A stretch of 64,000 bases of DNA from Butyrivibrio sp. XPD2002. Lineage in GTDB: Bacteria; Bacillota; Clostridia; Lachnospirales; Lachnospiraceae. Positions 27,545-36,255 of the stretch are shown piece after piece; position 1 is the stretch's first letter, and each line of letters begins with the position of its first letter. The notes under the pieces are model-generated. The model did not search any database. It saw only the letters and a list, made by a program, of their open reading frames with translations, and was not told the origin of the DNA. Location of the stretch: assembly GCF_000423945.1 (NCBI RefSeq), contig NZ_AUIY01000001.1:1-64000 (forward strand), given 5' to 3'. The translations under genes were made by a program, and so were the position numbers.

Positions 27545-28365
27545 GAAGAAAAAGCAATAAAAAACTTAAGCTCTTTCTTTCTGTGATCGCAGGCCTTGTG
27601 CTTGTTTTACTGATCTTTATTGTGTGGCTTCTGGTGTTTAGAAAGAATGAAGAGGAAGAAGTGACTCCGGATATCACCGAGGCGATTCCTGTGGAGACTC
27701 CTGTTGAAATTAATCCTGATGAGATAATAGCAAGTGCTGAATATAATCAGGGGATTCTGGAGAGAGCTGCCGCATATAAGGATTCCTGCGCAGGTGCTTT
27801 TTCTGATATATCGGATGACCTTGCAAGGTTCTCACTTGTTGATGTCAATGAAGACAGAATTCCTGAGCTTATAATGCATGATGTTATCGGAAAATCTGCC
27901 TATTACTGCACCTATGTAAATGGCGGGATTTCTGAGCCTGTGCTTATTTACGAGGCGGCTGATGTGGGCGAGGATACCTATAACCCTGGCACCTATGCTG
28001 CGCTTTATCCGAACCATAATATTTATGTCAGATATGAGTTTTCTGATGCCAGAAACAGGATAGAGAGCCATTTTTTCAGTATAGATGATGCGACAGGTCA
28101 GCCTGGTGAGCTTGGAATGCTGGTTGTTAATAAAGGGGATGATAGCTTCTCCTACGAGGATGGAAATGGCAATTCTGTCTCTGAGGAGGACTATCTTAAG
28201 GCCTTTAACCAGTATATGGGTGATGACCTTTTTAAGCGCTTTTTTGATAGGGATATGATGATAGCTGATGGGGAATATGATTTCAGATCAGAATATCTGT
28301 GGGGAGATTCGGCGGGCACCCAGATGACATACAGTGAGTTGGAGGAAAGATGCACTTTCAAATAA
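27541..28365 (+). CDS. Membrane-anchored extracytoplasmic protein with an EF-hand-like loop
   Basis: I do not recognise this family firmly. A basic N-terminus (RRKSNKKLK) is followed by one hydrophobic segment (about 20 residues, LSVIAGLVLVLLIFIVWLLV), then an acidic Pro/Glu linker and an outside domain of about 220 residues. The sequence VDVNEDRIPELIMHD resembles the calcium loop (DxNxDxxPEL) common in clostridial surface lipoproteins. Three in-frame ATGs (27529, 27535, 27541) are possible. The last forms ATGA with the stop of the upstream gene and is used here. It overlaps the MBOAT gene by 16 bases, so all three are translationally coupled. It probably accompanies surface polysaccharide modification. 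Confidence 0.65.
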   Translation: MRRKSNKKLKLFLSVIAGLVLVLLIFIVWLLVFRKNEEEEVTPDITEAIPVETPVEINPDEIIASAEYNQGILERAAAYKDSCAGAFSDISDDLARFSLVDVNEDRIPELIMHDVIGKSAYYCTYVNGGISEPVLIYEAADVGEDTYNPGTYAALYPNHNIYVRYEFSDARNRIESHFFSIDDATGQPGELGMLVVNKGDDSFSYEDGNGNSVSEEDYLKAFNQYMGDDLFKRFFDRDMMIADGEYDFRSEYLWGDSAGTQMTYSELEERCTFK

Positions 28366-29807
28366 CAACCTTTTGCTTTTTGTTTTTGACCTTTCTTTTG
28401 TTTCATATAGCACCGGGCAAAATTCGTAGATACATTCTTCTGGCTGCCAGTGTGTTCTTCATTTACTGGCAGGGGAAGGAGCTTGGAATTATTGCCCTGG
28501 CGATCATCTCTTTATTCACATTTATTTGCGGACTTCTTGTTTCTGTTTTTCAGAAAAATAAGAATATGGCAGCGGAAAAATCTGCAGCAGCCTGTGGAAT
28601 CATCATACTTGCTGCTGTTTTGTTTGGGTGGAAATACTTAAGCTTTGGAGCATCTCTCATAGGTGCATCAGTGCCTGAGAGGGTAACCCGGCTTGGAATG
28701 CCAATCGGTCTTTCGTTTTATATATTCCAGGCAATAAGCTATATCGCCGATGTGAAGCTGAAGAAAATAGTTCCTGAAAAGAATCCAATTAGCTTTGCTC
28801 TTTACATGATGTGGTTTCCCAAATGGATGAGCGGACCTATCGAGAGAGCGGGAGATTTCATAGAGAACCTTGAAAAGAGTGAAAGAACAAAGCTTTTTGA
28901 TTTTGAAAGATTTATAAGAGTCCTGTCATTTCTTATCTGGGGACTTTTCATGAAGCTTGTTATCGCAGACAGGGTTGGAATCGTCGTTGATACGGTATTT
29001 GAACAAAAGGAAATGTATGGAAGCCTGGTGCTTATCCTGACGTCACTTTTATATACGATTCAGATTTACTGCGATTTTGCGGGATACACAAATATTGTGA
29101 TTGGCATTTCACTGATGTTTGGCATAGAGCTTACGCAGAATTTCAGGACACCGTATTTTACTGAAAATATCGTCAAGTTCTGGCGTGGCTGGCATATTTC
29201 CCTCAGTAATTTCTTCAGGAATTACATCTATATTCCTCTTGGAGGAAACCGCAAGGGAAGTGCAAGAAAGGCTCTTAATATCCTTATTGTTTTCCTTGTG
29301 TGCGGAATGTGGCACGGCGCAGGGTTTACCTTCATTATCTGGGGGCTTATCCATGGAATTATGAACGTCATCACAAACAGCTTATCAAAGAGTAAAGCTG
29401 CGTTTCTTGTTAAGGGAATGGTCGGAAGAGTAATCAGCTTTTGCATAGTTTCCTTTGCCTGGATTTTCTTTAGGGCAGATACCCTTACTGATGCCTTTGG
29501 ATTTATAAAGGGTATGCTTCCGTTTATGAATGCGGAGGGCTTAAGGGCAGGTCTTCAGATTGAGGATAAGCTGATGCTTGGACTTAGCCCCATAGAGTGG
29601 TGGATTGCAGGCTTGTCGATTGCACTTCTTACCCTTATGGATGGAGTGTCCTACAGGAAAAAGCTTATTCCGCCTGAGCTTATTTCTTCCAAGTGGGGAG
29701 ATTTTTCAAGAGGCCTGATGTTTGCATTTCTTGCCCTTGTAATTCTTGTCTTTGGAAGATACGGAGCAGGTGAGGAGATCAGAAGTTTTGTATATGCGCA
29801 GTTCTGA
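28350..29807 (+). CDS. MBOAT-family membrane O-acyltransferase (DltB/AlgI-like)
   Basis: This 485-residue polytopic protein with about eleven membrane segments belongs to the membrane-bound O-acyltransferases. These pass acyl groups (from acetyl-CoA or a carrier) across the membrane for O-acetylation of wall polymers or exopolysaccharide. The hallmark blocks are RLGMPIGLSFYIFQAISYIADV (here the core GLSFYIFQAISY), FPKWMSGPIERAGDF, FWRGWHISLSNFFRNYIYIP, LGGNRKG and CGMWHGAGFTFIIWGLIHG, with the catalytic His at H322. It is flanked by two SGNH-like partners, the usual pairing for AlgI or DltB systems. No dltA/dltC is nearby, so alginate-type or peptidoglycan-type acetylation is more likely than D-alanylation. 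Confidence 0.92.
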   Translation: MHFQITTFCFLFLTFLLFHIAPGKIRRYILLAASVFFIYWQGKELGIIALAIISLFTFICGLLVSVFQKNKNMAAEKSAAACGIIILAAVLFGWKYLSFGASLIGASVPERVTRLGMPIGLSFYIFQAISYIADVKLKKIVPEKNPISFALYMMWFPKWMSGPIERAGDFIENLEKSERTKLFDFERFIRVLSFLIWGLFMKLVIADRVGIVVDTVFEQKEMYGSLVLILTSLLYTIQIYCDFAGYTNIVIGISLMFGIELTQNFRTPYFTENIVKFWRGWHISLSNFFRNYIYIPLGGNRKGSARKALNILIVFLVCGMWHGAGFTFIIWGLIHGIMNVITNSLSKSKAAFLVKGMVGRVISFCIVSFAWIFFRADTLTDAFGFIKGMLPFMNAEGLRAGLQIEDKLMLGLSPIEWWIAGLSIALLTLMDGVSYRKKLIPPELISSKWGDFSRGLMFAFLALVILVFGRYGAGEEIRSFVYAQF

Positions 29808-29854
29808 TAGAGCATAAGAATTAGTGATAAATACCCGTTTGAGGATATGAATTT

Positions 29855-30937
29855 ATGAAAAGAATTATTGCTACCGCACTTAGCATTATTGTGTTTGTAA
29901 GTGCGCTCTGGGTTTTTAATAATATATTGCGGACTAAGACAGAGGCCGGTGTCATGCAGATGCGAGCTCTGTACGATCAGCCAAAAGACACGATTGATGT
30001 TGTAATGCTTGGCTCCAGCCATGTTCACTGTGGCATAAATACAGCAAAGCTCTTTAGTGATTATGGAATTGCAGGGTATGACCTGTCGTCTGCTGAGCAG
30101 TCCCTCTGGGTGTCCTACCATTATCTTAAGGAGATATGTAAATATCAAAAGCCAAAGGTTGTGGTTCTTGATTTTTTCAGCGCTGCAGCCTTTCAGGAGG
30201 ATTACAAATTCCACTATTATTTCCTTGGAGACAGCTTATACGGAATGAAGCTTTCTGCTAATAAGCTTCAGCTTATGAATGCCTGCTTTGATAATAAGGA
30301 GGAACTGTGGAATAAGTATTTTCCCTCATTCTGGGGCTATCACGACAGATATAACGATCTGGAGGAGAAAGACTTTGAGGCGGCCTTTGGAAATGACCTT
30401 AGTGCGTACAAGGGATATGTTCCCCATTTTCATAATGAGTCCATGCCTGATCCTGTCATTGAGACTGATGAGTGCAAGCCACCTCTTGAAAAATCCGTTA
30501 AGTATCTTGATAAAATCGTTGAATATACGAAGAAGAACAACATTCAGCTTTATATAACAATGGTTCCCTATGCGCTAAATGTGGAACAGCAGCAGGGGCT
30601 AAAGCAGGAGGAAACAGCACGTTATAACTGGCTTGAGAATTATGTAAAAGAGCTTAACGAGTCGGGGGATGACCATGTGTGCTTTGATTATGTGTTTAAG
30701 CATCTCGAAGAAATTGGCCTTGATTATACCGGTGGTTCTGATATATCCGATGGCAGCTCACATCTTAATTACAACGGCAGTAATAAATACACGGATTACC
30801 TTGGAAAAACCTTGAAAAACCTGTATGGGACCGAGGTGATTCCTGATCACAGAGGGGATACTGCTTATGACTCATACCTTCGCCACGGCGAGATAATTGC
30901 TGAGAAAGTTGAAAATGATAGTAATAATCAGCAATAA
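29855..30937 (+). CDS. SGNH/AlgJ-like membrane-anchored protein, probable surface O-acylation partner (copy 2)
   Basis: The 360-residue paralogue of the protein at 26471 is collinear throughout: an N-terminal anchor (residues 4-23), Ser block [17 protein letters not shown] (Ser55), AEQSLWVSYHYLKEICKYQK, QLYITMVPYALNV, and the Asp/His block [12 protein letters not shown] (D299, H303). The two differ most in the middle region (about 130-190) and at the C-terminus. Both end near PDHRGD. Forty-seven bases separate it from the MBOAT gene, so it is the last gene of the operon. Two copies beside a single MBOAT may mean two acceptor sites or a heteromeric complex; this is inference. Confidence 0.75.
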   Translation: MKRIIATALSIIVFVSALWVFNNILRTKTEAGVMQMRALYDQPKDTIDVVMLGSSHVHCGINTAKLFSDYGIAGYDLSSAEQSLWVSYHYLKEICKYQKPKVVVLDFFSAAAFQEDYKFHYYFLGDSLYGMKLSANKLQLMNACFDNKEELWNKYFPSFWGYHDRYNDLEEKDFEAAFGNDLSAYKGYVPHFHNESMPDPVIETDECKPPLEKSVKYLDKIVEYTKKNNIQLYITMVPYALNVEQQQGLKQEETARYNWLENYVKELNESGDDHVCFDYVFKHLEEIGLDYTGGSDISDGSSHLNYNGSNKYTDYLGKTLKNLYGTEVIPDHRGDTAYDSYLRHGEIIAEKVENDSNNQQ

Positions 30938-30974
30938 TTGATAAGTTGAAACCTTAAAATTTGACATGATTTAC

Positions 30975-31003
30975 TTGTTGGTTTGTTAAAAATTTGCTAA
31001 AAT
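30975..31003 (+). promoter_or_regulatory. Promoter of the KFDPxTG-repeat protein gene
   Basis: TTGTTG (30975-30980) and TAAAAT (30998-31003) are 17 bases apart, with an extended -10 (TGCTAAAAT). An alternative -35, TTGACA at 30961, lacks a good -10. No terminator is visible after the upstream gene. Confidence 0.5.
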
Positions 31004-31044
31004 CTAAGGCGTTTGTATGAATTTATTATAGAGGAGAAAATGAA

Positions 31045-32868
31045 ATGAGTGATGTCAAATTTGATCCTGTTACAGGAAAGCCGATTACAAACCAGGATAA
31101 CGGCGGTTTTAAATTCGATCCTATAACAGGGCAACCCCTTAACCAGCAGGCTCCCTCAGAGGGACCTAAATTCGATCCGCTGACAGGCAAGCCTATCAGC
31201 CAGGCTACTCCTGAAGGACCCAAATTCGATCCGTTTACAGGAAAGCCTCTTTCACAGTCAGGTGCACCTAACAATTTTGGACAGCAGAATCCTTATGGCG
31301 CATCAAACACCTATGGTAATCAGAATACCTATGGTGCTCAGAACACATACGGAGCACAGAATTCATTTGGGGCTCAGAATGATAATGCTTCTTTGGGCTA
31401 TGATCCCACTGCAATTGAAAAGGAGCAGAGTGCTCAGAACAAGAAGGTAGCGTTCATCGTACTTATCGTTATTATTGTTGCATTTATCGGACTTGGTATT
31501 TTCGGCGTAGTTAAGGCTACTCAGTTTATCAAGGACAGCGCAGCTAATATAGAGAAGCAGGAGGCACCTGAGGAGCTTCCTGAAAAAGAAACTGTTGTAG
31601 AAACTCCCGTTGAGGAGCCTGTTCAGGAGGAGCCCGTTCAGGAGCAGCCCACAGAGGAACCTGTTCAGGAGCAGCCTGCAGAACAGCCCGCAGAGGAGCC
31701 CGTTCAGGAGCAGCCTGCAGAACAGCCCGCAGAGGAGCCTGTTCAGGAGCAGCCTACAGATGCAGTTAACAGCCAGGCACCTTCAGTAAATACAGATGAC
31801 CTCTTCGCATTTGCTATCGGCAGCTACAATTACCAGATTCCCATGAAGGTCAGCGTACTTCTTGATGATGGCTGGGAATTTGATACAAATACTGATGCTA
31901 CTACAATGCTTGGTGCAGGCAACACAGATTATTACTATCTTATTTGCCCCGTTGGTGAAAAGAGCAGCATCTCTGTAGATGTTAAGAACTTCAGCATGGA
32001 CGCTCAGCAGGCTAAGGACTGCTACGTTACAGGTATCACTTTATATGACAATGATGTTAAGAAGCTTGGTACTGATATCACAATTAAGTCAGGTTCTATC
32101 AAGATCGGTTCAAGCACAGAGCAGGATGTTAAGGATATCTGCGGTGAGCCCGATGACATTTACGATTCATCAATAAGCCATGTTTACACATATTACAAGG
32201 ATCACAATGATGACAATTATGAGAAGAAGGTAAGTGTTTCATTCGAGGATGGCATTTGCGATTACATCAGCTTCCGTAATGAGACAGAGCCCGATGACTT
32301 AGAGCAGGCAGAGATCAGTGCAGATGCACCTGATTACCTCAATCTCTATACAGCTCCTACAACACTTGGTTCAGATCCCTTCTCCGGTAACTTCCAGGTT
32401 GACGGTCAGATTTATAACCTTCCTGTTCCGCTCAGAGTTATGGAGGAGAACGGCTGGGATTATGATGTTGAGGATGAGTATGCAGTTGGTGCCGGCGAAG
32501 GCTATGTAATCACAATACATAAGGGTGACCTTTACATCACAGCAACAGTATTCAACTACAACGAGAAGGCTACATACCTTAAGAATACAATTGTTACAAG
32601 CGTAAATTCCTACGCCGATGGTCACTTCGGTAACAACATGGAGTTCCCTGCAGGTCTTAAGGCTGGTATGTCTGAGGCAGATCTTCTTAAGTGGCTCAAC
32701 AAGAACGGCATTAAGAACTACGAGTACTCAACAACAACTGAGATCTATAAGATTCCTTTCGATCAGAGCAGTGACGCAGCTTATTCAGCTAACCGTTACT
32801 ACATCTACATCGAGGATGGTGTCGTTGATTCAATCGACATTACTAACTATGGATGGCTCAGAGAGTAA
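31045..32868 (+). CDS. Membrane protein with N-terminal KFDPxTGxP repeats and duplicated extracytoplasmic domain
   Basis: This is an unrecognised 607-residue protein with a striking layout. Four copies of a 10-residue repeat, KFDP(V/I/L/F)TG(K/Q)P(I/L), start near residues 5, 23, 42 and 60. Then comes an Asn/Gln/Tyr/Gly linker of NTYGAQ units (about 76-112), one TM helix (about 135-158), a Glu/Pro/Gln stalk of EEPVQEQPAEQPA units (about 189-240), and two related outside domains of about 160 residues each (about 255-410 and 430-607; both start Y-I/L-P-x-P/K-V and contain a GW-D/E-F/Y-D block). With no signal peptide, the repeats should face the cytoplasm. Strong expression codons and its own promoter suggest an abundant envelope protein. 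No catalytic motif is seen. Confidence 0.75.
   Translation: MSDVKFDPVTGKPITNQDNGGFKFDPITGQPLNQQAPSEGPKFDPLTGKPISQATPEGPKFDPFTGKPLSQSGAPNNFGQQNPYGASNTYGNQNTYGAQNTYGAQNSFGAQNDNASLGYDPTAIEKEQSAQNKKVAFIVLIVIIVAFIGLGIFGVVKATQFIKDSAANIEKQEAPEELPEKETVVETPVEEPVQEEPVQEQPTEEPVQEQPAEQPAEEPVQEQPAEQPAEEPVQEQPTDAVNSQAPSVNTDDLFAFAIGSYNYQIPMKVSVLLDDGWEFDTNTDATTMLGAGNTDYYYLICPVGEKSSISVDVKNFSMDAQQAKDCYVTGITLYDNDVKKLGTDITIKSGSIKIGSSTEQDVKDICGEPDDIYDSSISHVYTYYKDHNDDNYEKKVSVSFEDGICDYISFRNETEPDDLEQAEISADAPDYLNLYTAPTTLGSDPFSGNFQVDGQIYNLPVPLRVMEENGWDYDVEDEYAVGAGEGYVITIHKGDLYITATVFNYNEKATYLKNTIVTSVNSYADGHFGNNMEFPAGLKAGMSEADLLKWLNKNGIKNYEYSTTTEIYKIPFDQSSDAAYSANRYYIYIEDGVVDSIDITNYGWLRE
31609..31760 (+). repeat. In-frame 39-bp tandem repeats (Glu/Pro/Gln stalk)
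   Basis: Units beginning GAGGA(A/G)CC(T/C)GTTCAGGAG occur at 31654, 31693 and 31732, spaced exactly 39 bases apart. They are preceded by shorter, degenerate units from 31609. Each full unit encodes 13 residues (EEPVQEQPAEQPA). Near-identity at DNA level suggests recent expansion and possible length variation between strains. Confidence 0.85.
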
Positions 32869-32900
32869 TCAATAATAAATATAAAGCGTAAGCTGATAAA

Positions 32901-32936
32901 ACGGCAGAAAATCTTAGGGTTTTCTGCTGTTTTTTA
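32901..32936 (+). terminator. Intrinsic terminator after the KFDPxTG gene
   Basis: ACGGCAGAAAA (32901-32911) pairs with TTTTCTGCTGT (32920-32930, one G-T pair) and is followed by TTTTTATT. Confidence 0.88.
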
Positions 32937-33005
32937 TTACTATATTTTGCCTGTATATGCTAAAATTAGTGCATTGGGTTCAATGTATTTTGGAGGTAGA
33001 AAGGT

Positions 33006-35204
33006 ATGGCAGATATTAGGGTTATTGAGAATAAAAGCGGTCCATCCCTTGGAGTTTGTACAGCTCCCGTTATTGAAAAGGATGGGCTTTTTTTCAAGGA
33101 TTTGGAGAGGACAGGTGAGCTTGTCCCCTATGAGGACTGGAGGCTTACTCCGGAGGAGAGAGCTAAGGATCTGGCTTCAAGACTAAGCGTTGAAGAGATG
33201 GCAGGTCTTATGATGTACAGTGCTCATCAGGTAGTTCCAGCTGAAAGCGGTGCATGGTTTGGCGCTACCTACAGAGGTGGTAAGAGCTTTGAGGAGAGTG
33301 GCGCTGAAGACTATGAACTGACAGATCAGCAAAAGAAATTCCTCACTGAGGATCATGTCAGATATGTTCTTGCAATGATGCTAAAAAATGGAGAGGTAGC
33401 AGCAAAGTGGAACAATGAAATGCAGGCTCTCTGCGAGGAGATGCCCCATGGTATTCCTGTTAATACAAGCTCTGATCCGAGGCACGGAGCAGGAAGCACT
33501 GCTGCAGAATTTAAAACAGAGGCGAAGGGAACAAGTAAGTGGCCCCTTGGACTTGGACTTGCAGCTACTTTTTCTCCCGAGCTTGTAAATAAATTTGCAA
33601 AGGTTGCAGCAAAGGAGTACAGAGCACTTGGAATAACAACTGAGCTTGGTCCGCAGATTGATCTTGGCACAGAGCCCAGATGGATGAGAGTTGCTGATAC
33701 CTATGGTCAGAGCAGTAAGCTCGCGACTGATTATGCAAAGGCATATTGTGAAGGCCTGCAGAATGATGAGAAATGCGGCGATGGCTGGGGAAGAGACAGC
33801 GTAGCAGCAATGGTCAAGCACTGGCCCGGTGGCGGTCCCTGCGAAGCAGGAAGAGATGCCCATTATGCATTCGGAAAATATGCTGTTTATCCGGGAGACA
33901 ATTTTGAAGAGCATTTAAAGCCCTTCCTTGAGGGTGCATTTAAGCTCGACGGAACAGAGCAGGCTTCAGCTGTAATGCCGTATTATACTGTGAGCTGGGG
34001 AGTTGATCCTTCAGGCAAAAATGTTGGAAACAGCTATAGTAAATACATTATTGGCGATCTTTTAAGAGATAAATATGGCTATAAGGGAATCGTTTGTACT
34101 GACTGGGGAATCACACAGGATCCTTCAGATAAGATTGATTCCTTTGGCTCAAGATGCTATGGAACTGAAAAGCTTTCTGAAGCTGAGAGGCACCTTACCA
34201 TAATAGAAAACGGTGTTGACCAGTTCGGCGGAAATAATGATATTAAGCCTATCTTAGAGGCTTATCGCATTGGCTGTGAGCGCCACGGCGAAGAGGCTAT
34301 GAGAAAAAGATTTGAGGAGAGCGCTGTAAGGCTTCTTCTTAACAGCTTTAGATGCGGCCTTTTCGAGAATCCTTATCTTGATGCGGAAAACAGTGGCAAG
34401 GTTCTTGGCTGTGATGAATTCATGAAGGAAGGCTTTGACGCTCAGCTCCGTAGTATCGTTATGGTAAAAAATAACGGCGTACTTCCTGTATCCGGAAAGA
34501 AAAAGGTTTATATTCCCGGACGTCATATAGATGCACATAAGGGGTTTATGAGAAACATGGTTGAGGCCATTGATCTACCGGGAGCTAAGCCTGAAGATGT
34601 GGCAGCTTTTTATGAAGTGACGGATGACCCCAAGGATGCTGATATGGCTATATGCTTCATTGAGAGTCCCGTAAGTGACGGCTATACAGAGGAAACAGGC
34701 TACAGACCTGTAACACTTCAGTACAGGAATTATGTAGCTGAGGATGCAAGAGAGGTAAGCATTGCAGGCGGAGACTTCAGAGAGGATTCTGATAACAGAA
34801 GCTATAAGGGAAAAGCGAACAGAGCTGCCAATGAAAGCGACTTAGACCTTGTTATAAAAGCAAGGGAGCAGATGGGAGATAAGCCTGTTATTGTTTCTAT
34901 CAGGATGAACAACCCCTGCATCGTGGCAGAGTTTGAAAAATATGCGGATGCAATTCTTGTTAACTTCGGTGTTGAAACAGCAGCTGTTCTTAGCATAGTA
35001 AGCGGTAAGGCTGAGCCTTCAGGAATGCTTCCCGTGCAGCTTCCTAAGGACATGAGCACTATTGAGAAGCACTCGGAAGATGTGCCTTTTGATTATGAGC
35101 CATATACAGATTCAGAAGGAAATAAGTATGACTTCGGATTTGGTCTTAACTGGAAGGGCGCTATAAGAGACGATAGATGGGATAAATACGTGGGGAACAG
35201 ATAA
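33006..35204 (+). CDS. Glycoside hydrolase family 3 protein, beta-glucosidase-like (copy 1)
   Basis: The 732-residue GH3 enzyme probably acts on beta-linked oligosaccharides inside the cell; there is no signal peptide. The N-terminal barrel carries DPRHGAGSTAAEF, LGPQIDLGTEPRWMRVADTYG, MVKHWPGGGPCEAGRD and the nucleophile Asp366 in GIVCTDWGITQDP. The C-terminal alpha/beta domain contains VMVKNNGVLPVSGKK and ends with FGFGLNW. The fibronectin-type third domain of longer GH3s appears to be missing. The ATG follows TTGGAGG. A TGCTAAAAT -10 box lies at 32958-32966. It is only distantly similar to the GH3 at 36256, so it is not a local duplication. Substrate assignment is uncertain. Confidence 0.88.
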   Translation: MADIRVIENKSGPSLGVCTAPVIEKDGLFFKDLERTGELVPYEDWRLTPEERAKDLASRLSVEEMAGLMMYSAHQVVPAESGAWFGATYRGGKSFEESGAEDYELTDQQKKFLTEDHVRYVLAMMLKNGEVAAKWNNEMQALCEEMPHGIPVNTSSDPRHGAGSTAAEFKTEAKGTSKWPLGLGLAATFSPELVNKFAKVAAKEYRALGITTELGPQIDLGTEPRWMRVADTYGQSSKLATDYAKAYCEGLQNDEKCGDGWGRDSVAAMVKHWPGGGPCEAGRDAHYAFGKYAVYPGDNFEEHLKPFLEGAFKLDGTEQASAVMPYYTVSWGVDPSGKNVGNSYSKYIIGDLLRDKYGYKGIVCTDWGITQDPSDKIDSFGSRCYGTEKLSEAERHLTIIENGVDQFGGNNDIKPILEAYRIGCERHGEEAMRKRFEESAVRLLLNSFRCGLFENPYLDAENSGKVLGCDEFMKEGFDAQLRSIVMVKNNGVLPVSGKKKVYIPGRHIDAHKGFMRNMVEAIDLPGAKPEDVAAFYEVTDDPKDADMAICFIESPVSDGYTEETGYRPVTLQYRNYVAEDAREVSIAGGDFREDSDNRSYKGKANRAANESDLDLVIKAREQMGDKPVIVSIRMNNPCIVAEFEKYADAILVNFGVETAAVLSIVSGKAEPSGMLPVQLPKDMSTIEKHSEDVPFDYEPYTDSEGNKYDFGFGLNWKGAIRDDRWDKYVGNR

Positions 35205-35232
35205 GGTTTTTATATAGTGGAGGAATGAAGAA

Positions 35233-36231
35233 ATGTTTTGTACAAATTGTGGGGCAGAGGTTCAGGGAGGACAGGTTTACTGTCCGACCTGCGGTAAACA
35301 GGTCACGATGGCCAAGGCAAAGAGCCAGGTAAGTTCTCAGAGTTCATATAATTACCAGAGCACATACAGCTCACAGAACACATATAGCTCTCAGAATACA
35401 TACAGCTCACAGAATCCATATAGTTCACAAAGATCTGGTATGACGCCTTATTACACCAAGAAAAAGTCTAATAAGGGCGCAGCACTGGTTGTAACATTCC
35501 TGGTTGTTGCCGTTCTTGGAGTTGTGGTATATGGCACAGTTTCTATAATGGGAGCTCTGCATGAGGTTTCTGTAGCGAAAAACAGTCAAAGCACAAGCGG
35601 CTATTCTGCGGATGTTGATACATATACTGATCCTGTGACTCCGGATGAACCTGCAGCAGAGAATACTGTGAAGGTCGGAAACGAGGATGATCCCTTTGCA
35701 GGCTATGAAAATCTCAATTTTACCGAGTATACCTTTGCTAAATACGCGAACGATGGTGAAGCTGATTATGTAGTTCCCATAGGAACCGTAAATGCCAATA
35801 CAGTTATCTACAAGGGAATTACTGCCGGAGAATATGCTGATTTCGTCGATGGCTGGGTGCTTGAAAAGGGCAGAACCTTAAATCGTCAGCTTTATTATGA
35901 TCTGCTTTCGATTTATCTTCTTGATCCTTCACTTTATAAGGATGATCAGTCCTTTGCTACATCAATGATCTATGCTTCAACTGTTTCAAATCAGTTCCAT
36001 GACATGGCAGTGGAGCTTAAGGCAGTGCGTATACCAAATGATAACCGCAATTTGTACGCCTACAAGATAAGCGCATACGGAAACGATGATGTCTGGGTTT
36101 CTGATGCTGCCAACAAAAAGTTTTATTTTAATAACGGAAAAACAGAGTACAATTCCACAATGTATGACGAGGAGACCTTCGGATTATGGTACATGGCTGT
36201 GAAGGAGTACTTTGGAATTACAGTAGACTAA
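35233..36231 (+). CDS. Zinc-ribbon membrane protein with SSQNTY repeats
   Basis: The 332-residue protein starts with a double-CxxC zinc ribbon (MFCTNCGAEVQGGQVYCPTC, Cys 3, 6, 17, 20). It is followed by a Ser/Gln/Tyr/Asn linker of about six-residue units (TYSSQN, encoded by 18-bp repeats at about 35355-35415), one TM helix (about residues 77-101), and an outside domain of about 200 residues with no recognised family. The zinc ribbon should be cytoplasmic. The order short motif, QN-rich linker, TM, outside domain mirrors the KFDPxTG protein at 31045. It sits between two GH3 genes (gaps of 28 and 24 bases), so the three form an operon. The function is unknown. Confidence 0.75.
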   Translation: MFCTNCGAEVQGGQVYCPTCGKQVTMAKAKSQVSSQSSYNYQSTYSSQNTYSSQNTYSSQNPYSSQRSGMTPYYTKKKSNKGAALVVTFLVVAVLGVVVYGTVSIMGALHEVSVAKNSQSTSGYSADVDTYTDPVTPDEPAAENTVKVGNEDDPFAGYENLNFTEYTFAKYANDGEADYVVPIGTVNANTVIYKGITAGEYADFVDGWVLEKGRTLNRQLYYDLLSIYLLDPSLYKDDQSFATSMIYASTVSNQFHDMAVELKAVRIPNDNRNLYAYKISAYGNDDVWVSDAANKKFYFNNGKTEYNSTMYDEETFGLWYMAVKEYFGITVD

Positions 36232-36255
36232 TCTATATTACGCTGGAGGAAGATT

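Noticed and set aside
26471-29807. dlt operon (teichoic acid D-alanylation)
   Set aside because: The MBOAT and SGNH proteins resemble DltB/DltD in type, but no dltA ligase or dltC carrier is present and the SGNH proteins come in two copies.
31609-31760. CRISPR-like array
   Set aside because: The repeats are contiguous, in frame with the gene and without spacers.
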